Shown piece after piece: positions 23,641 through 35,700 of a stretch of DNA of 64,000 nucleotides. The DNA is taken from assembly GCA_023512835.1 (NCBI GenBank), contig CM042084.1:14285842-14349841 (forward strand), written 5' to 3'. The stretch is from Taxillus chinensis (Eukaryota > Streptophyta > Magnoliopsida > Santalales > Loranthaceae). The translations under genes and the position numbers were made by a program. The notes beneath the pieces were generated by a model that was given only the letters and a program-made list of their open reading frames with translations, was not told the origin of the DNA and made no database searches. The first letter of the stretch is position 1. The number at the start of each line of letters is the position of its first letter.

Positions 23641-24130
23641 ATTGTGGGCGTTGTGGGGGTGCAAGAGTTTTTCTTCCTTCCCCACACGTAACCGACTCCC
23701 GAACCTAATTCTCTGGAACTGTAGACCTTTCTTTTTCTAGGTGCCCAATTACACCTTTAATTTGTTTGGTGGCGACTCTATGTTTTTCTTTTCTTTAATG
23801 GTTTGTGCGAGCCTTGTGCAGGGATGACTCTAGGATCAATGGAATGAACTAGCATGGAGTCCTTTCACAAAAGCCAGCAACGAGCCCAGTCAAAAACAGG
23901 TGATGACATAGTGTCATCACTGGATTTTGTCCGAAAAAAAAATCCGCTTTTGAAAATGCGGTTCTCCCACCCTTCACCCAAATGGTGATAAAAAAAGAAC
24001 AGTCGCCACCAACTATTTTTTGGGGTGCAGTTGGTCACCAAAAAAATGATCTATATTGTTATAGTTGGTCCGAGAGTTGATTACGTGTGGGAAAGGATTA
24101 ACACCTCCACAACGCCCTTTCGATGCCTAT
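23640..24130. mobile_element. Tat/Ogre-type gypsy LTR signature, two copies in inverted orientation
   Basis: The minus strand of 23640-23795 reads GAGTCGCCACCAA...GGGAGTCGGTTACGTGTGGGG...CACAACGCCC. The plus strand of 24001-24118 reads CAGTCGCCACCAAC...GAGAGTTGATTACGTGTGGG...CACAACGCCC. This series of phrases is typical of LTRs of large plant Tat/Ogre-lineage gypsy elements. A near-perfect palindrome TGATGACATAGTGTCATCA lies between them (23901-23919). Edges of the LTRs could not be set. Confidence 0.6.
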
Positions 24131-25640
24131 CTTAAGAGTTTGAAAATTTCTAATTTGTTTTAACTTTTTATTTTAATTCACTTACTCTTTTTACTTTTTC
24201 TATGTTATTTGTCAAAATTGAATTAAATCCAATTATCGTAAAGATTTAAAGGTATGACCTAAAAATTAATTTCAAAAGTTTAATACATAAGTAAAATCTA
24301 AAGGAAAAAAAACTACTTTGATTTTTTGTTTTCCGTTCTTTGTTTCAAAGGATTCTAAAAGAATTTCTAAAAAGCTTTAAAGAAATTAAAATTTTATTTA
24401 AAGAAAAGGAAAAAACATTTTTGATTTGACTTTTAGAAAAACTATTTATTTACTTATTTATTTTTGGGGAAAAGATTTTAAGAAAAACAAACATTTTTTT
24501 TTAAAGAAGATCTAAGTAAATATAAATTAAAGTATTGTGTGTGATAAGTGACATGCACAAAAAGAAAAATAACTCTTTTTTTTTTAACTCTCCTTTCCCT
24601 TTTTCTTTTCCTTTTTCACTATATTGCCATATTACAACAACATTGGACCATGTCCCATGGTTACAACATCATCAGCCAAAACTAACATAAACCCGGGGCC
24701 AATGGAATAAAAACAAACAACGCCAAAAATGAAATGAATAAATTAATAAAGAAAACAGATTATGAAGCTTTACAAAAGAAAAGGAAAAATAGGTGCACAG
24801 AAACCAAACTAACCAGACGAATCAAGGCCAAACACACAGTGGGACCTTGCAATGGACTCCACTAAGTGAAAAATAAACCAAGAGGAGGTAAATATGCAAT
24901 GCTAGCAGAGATATATGACGCAAAATCAAAGTAAAACACATGATGCAAGGAGAAAAAAACTAATAAATAACTAAATAAATAAATAAAGCAATCACTAAAT
25001 ATGTCATAAAACAAATCATCAATCTAGTCATTAGTACACATGTGCCGATTAGAGCTAGAGGAGAGAACCAAATGCAGAAAATGGAATCAAGATGTACTCA
25101 CTAAACTCACAAGAACAGTGATTCAACAATGGGAGCAGGTAGACCAATACAACAAATAACGTGACTGGGTGACTTCACCCAGAAACCAGGCATACACTGG
25201 GTTAAGACCAACGCCATCAATGAAACCATCCCGAAACAGATTATGATAACATGTATAGACCAGAATGTTAATAATCAAAAATCTATTTTGACAAAAAAAA
25301 AAAACAGACGAAAATATATATGCATATACGGTGTAACCAAAAATATATATATTTTGACAAGAATCGAAACCAAATGATTGAGAAACAAACGAAGACTATA
25401 TAGGCAGTATAACAACAAAAACATATTTTGACAATGTATAGACAGAACAAGATAGAAAAGAGAAGAAAAACACATGACAAGTGAGCGACGCATAAGCAGA
25501 ATTATACACAAACGGCATTAGGGGTAGACCATACCAGAACAAACAAGCATAGCGTAATAAACTCCAAACAATCAAACAAAATATAACAGAGAAAATCAAA
25601 CAATCAAGAAACAAAGGCACAGCAAAATCCCTAAAAGCAC
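24131..25640. other. AT-rich retrotransposon-like DNA
   Basis: No coding motif. On the minus strand it lies between the leader-like region at 25.6-26.2 kb and the Tat-like signature at 23.6 kb, so it probably is the long U5 part of a large LTR (inference). Confidence 0.4.
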
Positions 25641-26192
25641 TGCAAAAGGGAACCCACGCCACACCTTTCTTCTAACTCACGGACCAGAGCGGCTTCTTCT
25701 AGGTTCTCTGAACGATGCTGGGTAGTGAAGCAATGAGGCGTGGTAGAACGGCGACGTGACCGTGTGGTAACAGTTTGGAGCAGTGGCTTTGTTAGGTCGT
25801 TGTTGAGGGGCGGCAACTCTGGGCGTGATTGAAGGCGCCGCCGCAGGAAGGCGGAGGCGCGCCGCGGTTGGAATCGTTGGTGTCGTGGACCGGTGCTGCG
25901 TCACCGTTGGAGGGGAGGCGCTAGGTCGATGTTGTTCGTTGGAGGGCGACGTCGATGGGTTGGTGTAGGATGCGTCAGCTCGTTGGTGCGACAGCGTCGT
26001 GGGGAAGGTGCTGCGTCGCGGTTTAGATGCTTGGGAGGCTACTTCAATGGCAGAGATCGAGTAGGTTGGGGTGAAACGGTGGCGCATTTTCCGGCCAGGG
26101 GACTCTTTCTGGAGAAGATGGATGAGGGATTGTGGTGTGACCGAGTAGGTTTTGTTTTGTGGTGAGAGCCCCCCTTTGGATTGGTGGAGAAG
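25641..26192 (-). mobile_element. GC-rich LTR leader of a gypsy element, minus orientation (probable)
   Basis: This GC-rich block has overlapping Arg/Pro/Ser/Thr-rich frames on both strands (for example 25677-26087 minus) without any domain, so it is probably untranslated. On the minus strand it lies downstream of AAACCCTAAAACC and a TATATAAG box (about 26196), then a CT-rich leader. That is the arrangement of a plant LTR promoter. Confidence 0.45.
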
Positions 26193-26940
26193 ATAAGCTT
26201 ATATAGAGAGGAGATGGGCGAGGTTTTAGGGTTTGATTTGGTGTGGCATGGAGAGATGAGGCATGGGCGTGAGCTAGCTGGCCTGGCGTGGCTGCAGCGG
26301 CAGAAGGGAAAGCCGGTTTTGGCAAGGTAGGGGAAAGAGGGGAAGGAAAAAAGGGAAGGAATCCATAGCACTAGAGGATTTGTGTGCTTGCATCACTGCG
26401 TATCTGGGCTGCGCCTGGGGAAGAAGAAGCTGTTACCGGGTTTTGTTTTTGTTTTGTTTTTTTTTTTTTTTGCTTTTTGATTTTGTTATTTGGTTTTTTT
26501 TCTTAAACCAATGAAGAGAGACATGTGAACTAGGGTAGGCGGAAAAAAGAAAAAGATGACGACTATATAAGCTTATATAGAGAGGAGATGGGCGAGGTTT
26601 TAGGGTTTGATTTGGTGTGGCATGGAGAGATGAGGCATGGGCGTGAGCTAGCTGGCCTGGCGTGGCTGCAGCGGCAGAAGGGAAAGCCGGTTTTGGCAAG
26701 GTAGGGGAAAGAGGGGAAGGAAAAAAGGGAAGGAATCCATAGCACTAGAGGATTTGTGTGCTTGCATCACTGCGTATCTGGGCTGCGCCTGGGGAAGAAG
26801 AAGCTGTTACCGGGTTTTGTTTTTGTTTTTTTTTTTTTTTTTTGCTTTTTGATTTTGTTATTTGGTTTTTTTTTCTTAAACCAATGAAGAGAGACATGTG
26901 AACTAGGGTAGGCGGAAAAAAGAAAAAGATGACGACTATA
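26193..26940. repeat. 374 bp tandem direct duplication
   Basis: The unit 26193-26566 is repeated at 26567-26940, differing visibly only in T-tract lengths. Each unit carries the TATATAAG box (minus strand), an AAACCCTAAAACC motif and GC-rich promoter-like DNA, so the putative LTR promoter is present twice. Confidence 0.93.
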
Positions 26941-27586
26941 GTTTTAGTTTTTAAATTGGATAATTTTAACTAATGTTTTTGGGTTTTTGGGATCAGTAAG
27001 GTGACCTGGATTTCAAAAAATCTCGAAAAAATTATTCATGGACTCGTAGAATCGTAACGAACATTCCCGTGTCATTTTTATTTTCAAATAATTTTATTTT
27101 TGTGCTAGCCTATATTGTGCATCCCTAAATCGTTTTATTATTGAAAAAGCATTTTTTTTATTTTTCATAAATAAGCTTTGTGAGCGAATACATCAAAATT
27201 CTCAGAACAATGAGTAGAATAAGAAAATGAGGTTCGTGACCTAATCCGGAGTGTCGTTTTAAAGTTCGTTTGTCGTTTGACCGCCGTTAGTGGTCAAAAC
27301 ACGGTTTTGATGATAATTTCTTCGTTTGACTTCGGAATTGAATGCGGTCAAAGACGTTGATCCTCAAATTTGATTTTCTATCGCATGAGATTGGCTCTTT
27401 GGCGTTTGGAGGCCTTTCTAAATAAGTTGTTGAAATTAGGCATTTTCGGATCAATAGGGACACTCCTTAATTTGCATGTACAAAGTGATTAACAAATAGA
27501 AAAGAAGTCTAAAGCGGCAAATGAATGTGTATGTCCAATCCAAACAAAATGGGATCCAACAAGTAACACCTGTGTTATGCCCTTTT
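26941..27586. other. Non-coding, nothing recognised
   Basis: Sequence with scattered TTTCGTTTG and GGTCAAA phrases of the kind found in gypsy LTRs. No ORF or boundary was found. Confidence 0.4.
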
Positions 27587-27675
27587 CGGTGCTAGTCACT
27601 AACCCCTTGCCCTCGGGTGCGAGTAAAGGGTAGTCACGTGCCCGGTTCCGGTTCTCCTGGAGTTGGGAGCGTGTC
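27587..27675 (+). mobile_element. Diverged 3' end of a family-A-like LTR
   Basis: GGTGCTAGTCACTAACCCCT, then a CTCGGGTGCG block, then GGTTCC...CTGGAGTTGGGAGCGTG, follow the last 90 bp of the 19660-21918 solo LTR with many changes. An older relic of the same or a sister family. Confidence 0.7.
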
Positions 27676-29713
27676 TAAGAGAGCAGGTCACGACAACACA
27701 TCCTTCGGTCACGACCAAAATCCTCCCTCTAGCTAACAACTAGATTTGCCTACATGGACGCAATTAGAATCTCTGGGTCATAACCATAATTACTTTTCAG
27801 TCGCGACTCCAAATCGCATTGGCAGGTCACGACCCTTTGAGCATTTTCTTCCATTTTTTGCATTGCATTCTAATTTTGTCTAATAACCCTCTAGCAGCTC
27901 TATTTCGGTCCATAATGCTCCAAAAGCATAGAAAATAATATAAAATACACAAAACACATGAAAGCATGATGAAATCCTAAAAACACACATTAATTATATA
28001 AAACATAATTGAAACACATCAAATAATATAAAAATACATCAAAAATAAGAGATGAACATGTACCAAATATGTATATAAAATAGGCTCATCAGCAAACAAT
28101 TTCAGTAAAAAAAGAAAGTAAGTTTAAGTAGAATATTTGAAGTATTAGGAGATCTTGATAGAGTATTTGTAAAGAGGAATTTATGGTAAGATTTGCCTCT
28201 AATATCTTATTTTCTTTTCAAAATTCCTCATTTTCAAATTAGAAATACCTTAACATTTTATTATCTACCACATTGTTCTTTTTACCACCCTTTTTAAAGT
28301 TTTCGGCATTTATTTAACTTTGAATGGTCTTTCGATTACAAAAATCACATGGATACATTGTCTATTATTTTGACTATAACGTTTTAAAATTTTAATTGAA
28401 ATCACTAATATAATTATCATGTTATATCATATTTTTGTTAAGTAACATTTTAACATTATTAAACTAAATATATATTTAAAATAATTTATTATAAACATAA
28501 AAATCAAGCTACAGTAGACACTACATGGCACACATATGCTTTGATCCAACAATAGAAATGTTTCAAATGTGAACCCTAATGTGTCTGTGAAGTATCCAAG
28601 TGTAGAATTTTATATATGATTGAGGGTTGTCTGTCCAAATTAATTCAGCAACGATTAAGCAGATTCAATAGAGTTGAACTGATCAATTCATTACAATACA
28701 TATTTTAATAAAGAAAAGAAAGAACACATAAGACTAACAAGAATAGTAAGAGAGGACAAATCATTTTGCAAGATTAGAATAGTATTGGTGGTAATTGAAG
28801 AACAAACAATAAAAAAAAGAGCACATAGTATAAAGGATAGATCAAAGATGAACAACATTAAGTAAGTTTGCTATCTATATTATATGTTATCGTTTGAGTG
28901 AATTAAAAGATCAATAGAGAAATCTCAATGTGGGATAAGTTACATCAACCAAACTACGTACATCTTGTATTTTTTTGTTTGTTGCATGTTATATCATGTC
29001 TCACTAGATCTAAGCTAAGATCTTCTACATCAAGAAAATCACCAAGCCTAATATAAAAAAGCACACTCAAAGAACAAACCATTGGTTCAAATAGAACGTG
29101 GCACAAAGACATGCCATGTAATGTAGCACATGAGCAACATTAATGTCTATGGTGAATACATTCATGATTTACTTTACTATTATGATATTATTTATCAAAG
29201 TTTTGAATTGAGTTGATCCCTAAATCTACCTTGTAGGAATTGATAGATCGAGTAAAAAGAAGAAAAAATTAATTTCAGTACATGACTAAACCATGATATA
29301 TATTTTATCATGAGATGCCAAGTTGTATGTTATTGAATATTAGAATATCAACCTAAAAATCATGAAAACCTCGTAACACTATTATGCATAACTCACCATA
29401 ATTATAAATTAAACTATGAGTTAAAGTTGAAAATGATCACAAAGGCCAAATTAAAGAACCAATCCCGTTTGAAATACAGAGAATTTAGCATAATGATCCA
29501 CCAACATATTTTTCAATTTAAATTTAGCATGGCACATCAATATCACACATATTTGCTTGACAACTTTGTTAGGTAACATCAAATTAATTTTAAAATATAA
29601 TAATATATTTTGCAATATGAAATACAAATATAATGTAGAGAATCGCCTGGTAGTTTCAGAATCCCCACGATACTAGGGCAACCATTGACATAGTTCCGTG
29701 CAGACCAAAGTTC
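27676..29713. other. AT-rich intergenic DNA and 3' flank of the TPR10-like gene
   Basis: The first 170 bp repeat GGTCACGAC/GTCGCGACT phrases. The rest is AT-rich with no frame or terminal repeat that I recognise. The last 100 bp are probably 3' UTR of the neighbouring minus-strand gene. Confidence 0.4.
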
Positions 29714-32700
29714 CTATATCACTTCAAATGATCTTAGAATATTCTCTACAGTAACCCTGTAAAACAACAATTAAAAAACATAATAAACAAAGAAAAAACT
29801 TCAGTTTTGATGAAATTAAAATTACAACTCATAAACTTGCTTTATATATGAGGATCAATTTATGAACAAACAAAAAGCTCATGATTCATTTCATGAAGTT
29901 TTACAGTCCACGAGATATGTTCCATGCTTATAAGAACATATCCCAAGGCATAACATAACAAACAAAAAACTAAACGTGTTCCAAATTATGCTGCCCACAT
30001 ATTGCATCTTACTTAGAACTCAAAAAAACAAAAAAAAAACAAATTTGAGCCGACAATTCAAGTGATCTTTATGACCACAAATACTCATGCAAACATTCAA
30101 GTTCTACAGCTAAATAAGCTAAAAGGCATAATTGAAATAGGTCCTAAACATGATACCTCAAAGCTTCTTGATACTTTCCTTCTTCAGGTTCCAATTGACA
30201 AGCTTTTTCAAAGGATTTAGCTGCCCATTCAAAGAGCTGCAATAAATTATAACACTGCCCATCAGATCTAACTAGAAGGGAAAAAGGAGACGTGCATCCA
30301 TGCAACTCAAAGGGATGGAGAGCTATATACCTCGCGTAACTCCAATACAAGACCATTCGCATACCATCCCAAAGCGCAGTTAGAATCTAACTTTGTGCTA
30401 CTTTGTGCATTCTCATAGGCATCCTCCAAAAGCTTCAGTCCCACAACGCACAAGCTCTTTCTTGCATAGTACATTGCATCATCTTCATCAATAGACCACA
30501 CCTATATTATCAAAAATGTCAACAATTATAATTGTCTTAAATGGAAATCATCCAAAAAAATAATAAAAATAAAAAATAAAACATAAATACTAGATGAATG
30601 CCCATAAGGGAGTGAGTGATTTGTCTAACTCTAAAAATGGAGGGAAAGCTCCCACTTGATGCACATATATACTTCTCCCATCAATGTGAAACACCCATAG
30701 TTTTACGGTCTTGAATGAAAGCATGTGAGAGTCAAATTACTGCCCAACCTTCATGCCAATTATAGAGAAACACAGACATTTTAAAAAAAAATTGTACCTG
30801 TTCATACCAAATCATTGCACTGATGTATTTTTTGGCATTGTATGCTTTGTCCCCCTCCGATAAAAAATATAAAAATGCCTCATCTACCTTCACATCTAGC
30901 TGTAAACAATATTAGATTTTAAACAAAATGTGAATGCTCTCTATCAGATTTTAAACAGTTGAAACCGCACACATGAATTGATTCTCAAAATTGACAAGTT
31001 AACTAAACAACTAGGATTTCAAAATTAGAGCCCGGCCCACAATACCCCTCAGAGTCCTTGGAAGATAATTAGAAAAGGCAAGGCAGACTTTCGTTTGTTT
31101 TAAACAAAATATTTTTGGGAAATAAATGTTACAAGCTTGGCAACCAAAGAGTAAGAGCAAAATTGAAAATATAGCGAGTAATCACTGACATTCCACAAGT
31201 CTGTGAGAACATAAGCTTCTAAATACCAGTGTTTCAAATTCTTCAGAGCGGCAATGGTTCATTACTCCAGACACGCTCCATTCTTCAATGCCTTCAATGC
31301 GCAAGGTTTTATCAAATAGTACATCAACCATATCGGAGTGACCTTCCAGTGCTGCCAATTCTATAGGCAGTAAACCATACTGCGATTATAAAAAAAACTA
31401 TACATTGTAAGGCAACACTTAAGCATGGGCTCAAACGGAACAAAACACAAATATCAAAAGAAAATTAAACAAAATACAAGATATTACCAAGTCAGGCAAA
31501 CAATATTCACAGGTTTTTCAACCTCTACTTAGGGTTTGTAAGTTTTCTTAATTTTAATGGCACAGTGTCTTTTGGTTGTTGATGTTTAAGTGTTTCAACC
31601 AATCCTAAAACATTCATATGGCCACCAATGTCCACACAGCTAGTCCCATTTCCAAATGAAAAAACTCCACTGTATATAAAAGAACATTGAAAAGAGAAAA
31701 AATTAATTGTTCGCGGGAACTTTCAATTGAGGCTCGCATTTCAAATGCAAGACTGAAAGAAGTATTGTTCATGCAACTTGTCATAAAACAAATTTTGTAA
31801 CAAGCTTAAATGTACCTATAAACTCAACGGGAGCGTAGAGATTACTACTATTAGGTTGTTAGTAACTCAGGCCAAATATCCATATGACCCATAATGGCTA
31901 GATATAACCCTATATAAACACAATCCCTCATCATCCAATTCTACTCGCATTTTTTCTAGTGTAACAAGAACTATAATCGTGGGTGGGAAGGAAAACCAAA
32001 AGAAATAACAAAATAAGAAATATAAACCTACAATATCTCTGATATTTGTGTTGGCACCCTTTTCCAATAAGGCTGTGAACATTTTCATGCTCCCACTTTG
32101 AATCGCAACTTCTAAAGGTGTAACCCTAAATGCTGTATAGTTTACATCAGCTCCTTCCTAGTTTGCATAAAACATAATTAACATTCACAAAAATACTAAG
32201 GAAAGAGGAAGAAGAAGAAAACAAGACAGCATTAAGGAGCAAGTAACATACACGAATCAGCTTCATGGCGATTTTCTCATGATTGTTCTTAATGGCAAGC
32301 AATAGGGGCGAAAGACAACCATCCGAAACTATATTTGGCTGAAAAATAAAATTTTGATGACTTGAAACATTAAAAATGTTTATGAAAAGGGAAAATCCAT
32401 CCATTCAATAAAACAATTCAAGACAACCATTCATTTTTTAAAATAAAAATCCATGAAAGTTCAATGAAAACCCACTAATTGAAGACAAACATAGATAAAG
32501 CAAGCATTCATTGGTGTCCAAATAAACCTTGCTACTTAGAAATTGAGGACCAATGGAACAACATGATCCCATGACAAATGCAAATGCTCCCACCAAGCAA
32601 AAACATTCAGGAAATGTATTTAGTAAACCCCCAAGGTCACTTGACACTTTTTCTCCCGGTATGTGTGTGAGAGAGTACAAAACCTCATTTTCAGCTACTG

Positions 32701-35700
32701 ACAAGTTTGTTGGTTATATGGCAAACTACAATAGTAGCACATGGAAAATTAATGGAGCTATTCACCAATTTGCAAGCTTAAAAAGCAATTCTGGCAGCAA
32801 TATCTACAAAAATAAAGAAAGAAACAAATCTAGCTCACATTGGCCCCATTATGAATCAAAAGTTCAAGGGCTTTTTCCTGGTTATTGGATGCAGCAGAAC
32901 ATAATGGTGTGCCATAATCACTTGTTGGATGATGCAAAGCAAAATCACTATGAGGAAGCAAAGTCGCAATAATATCAGTATTCCCTGGGAAAAAAAGAAA
33001 TGGATTCAATTGGGAGTCCAATGGTGAATTTCAAATGCACCTATAAGTAGAAGGTAGGTAATGTTTTGAGAAGGTACAAAAGGATTATGTGATCAATGAT
33101 AATACATAACTCTGCAGGTTTTAATAGTAAGGAAAAAGAAAGAACTATATACCTAGAAACAAAATAGGAATGAAACAAATTATCGCACTTGATAGGCTCG
33201 GGATTCTTTGTTAAAGAGGACAACTTAAAGTCCAGATGAATGACCATACATAAGCAAATGTGCACAATCAACCCAACAAGATTCAAGTCCCTCAAATCAA
33301 GAATTACAAGCAATCGTTTCTGAACATTAAAAATTAAGTAACAAGACAATGTTTAGAGAAAACTAAAGATGCACTTGTACTTCATTTAAAAATACTTTGC
33401 ATAGCTGTCACGTCATCTCTCTACTCATCTCACAGCTATATGATGGAAGTTTTAAGTCGTCACTCCATTATTATTTAGTCGGCTGCATAAGGAAAAAAAA
33501 GAGTTTGGCATAAACCTGATTCTGCGGCAAGATGCAAGGCAGAAAAATCCGCAAGACTGAATGCATTAACATTTACACCATTTTCGATAAAAAACGCAAT
33601 GGTTTTTGCTTGATTTCCAATAGTTGGTAAGCAATTGAAACCTAAAAGAAACCATTGTGTTAGAGGCACAGAGTAGCAAATTATTGGTAAATTCTTAACA
33701 ATCGTTTATAATCAACCATAATAAAGTGAAATTAGCCACAACTAATCATTTATATTTAAAATACATTGTAATACAAGGAAATCAACACCACAATAAATAT
33801 CACAAGCTCCATCAATAAATGATCGCTTCAGGCCATTTCATGTCCTAATGACATCTCAAAATAATAATAATAAAAAAAAGATTCAATGAGGCATTAAAAA
33901 AATAGTATTTCAATTGCTTTCAATGTAAGCTCCAATGGCAGCTTATGAGATCATCATTAAAATCATTGCCAACCAATTCTTTCCTGACGCCTACTACTAA
34001 GTTTTAAACATTATCATTGAAAAGTATTCTTTGTCTCCTCATGAATCCAAAGGAACCTCCCATCCTTTCTTTCAGCTAACTTGCAAGGAACTTCCCATCT
34101 GTCACACCCAAAGCAAATGTGCAAAATCAACTCAACACATATTTTCAAAGCACCAAGGCAACCCAAGAGTTTGAGGGTTCGGGCTTGGCAAGCATCACCT
34201 AGACAACACCTAAGTGGTGCCTAGGCGGTTAAGGTGTTTCTAATATATATATTTATATATTTATATAAAAACTTCTACTGCAATATTCAACATAGAGCTA
34301 TAGATATAATGATAAATTTGCATTGAACTTTAATATTTAAAAACGAATACAAACTAAAATCAAAATTAAAATATATTTACTCAAAGAAAAATCCATTGCA
34401 ATTGTATTTCCATTTCCATTTACAGAACAACCAATTTATAAAGCTACGCTAGATCATTTCCATTTGCAGAACAACCAATTTATAAAGAAAAATATATAAA
34501 AAACTATAAAGCTACGCTAGATCATTTCCATTTGCAGAACAACCAATTTATGATGAAATATTAGGTCATCACTCCTACGACTTAAGGACTTGTTTGGACA
34601 CATGAGAAAGGAGTTTTTTTGAAACCTGGCGGTTCTTCAATCATAAGGCGAGATCTATATTTTTCACGACGCACAGCGGTTTCCGGGTTCTCTCCAATAA
34701 CAGCATGGTGCAATGAAGTTTTGCCTGCAAGAACTTAATTGGTGAGAGGCTAAGACAGTGAAAATTTTACATATCTATATAATCAACAAAGAAAATTCAA
34801 TAGGTTGAGACGAGCACCATAATCACGTGAAATTAGACCCATGCTAGAGATTAGAGCCTCAATGGTAATAATAGTAAATGAACACATTCAAACAATGCAG
34901 ACAAGGGTCATATGTTACATCTATCAATAACCAAAACTAGGGGCATTTCTTCGATCATAAAGAGGTTGAAAATTATTCAAAATTGATTCAATAAGACATG
35001 AAGAAAAATTAGATCGTCTAAACGGTGATTTCCAGACACATTTCGCTCAATATTATACACTATCACCTGAAATATTATGCCCTCTTACGAATACAAAGAA
35101 AACTCCTATCCCTTTTTCCCAACACAAAGGCAACCCATGTCTAATTGTTAAAAGTTCATTAAAGCAATTTTAGTGCCTTTACTTTTTATCATTGGTTTTG
35201 TTAGTTATGGCAGCTACCTGCTAGATGTATTATTAACTTTGTGTATCTTGACTTTCGTAATAGAAGATTATAAATGATGTATTATTAACTCCAGAATCAT
35301 GTGAAATGAACCCCAAAAATGCCTTCAAAAAAATGAGTGGAGTAAACCACTATGAAATATAGACGAGCGAGGAACAAATTGAGACCTTGAATGTCTTTCA
35401 TGTTGACATCAAATCCAAGGTCCAAAACCAAATAACTGCAAATCTCATCATGTCCTTGTCGAGCAGCAGTGTGAAGAATCGACAACCCATTTTTTGTTTT
35501 TAGGTTAGAGATTTTGTTGGCACCAAACTTGCCTACGAAATCTAGATGATTCATTCAAAGAGTCAGAAGAACATAAAACACAAAGAAAAACAAAAGGTTC
35601 AGGAATTGGGTGTTTACTCACACTTGAGGAATTTCAGATCTCCATACGTAGCAACAGCAAATATATCATCAGCAATGCTATGGCTTATTCCTTCAAAATC

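Noticed and set aside
25677..26371. Arg/Pro/Ser-rich frames of 90-136 aa
   Set aside because: GC-rich leader sequence opens frames on both strands and in the duplicate unit. No domain or codon bias supports coding.
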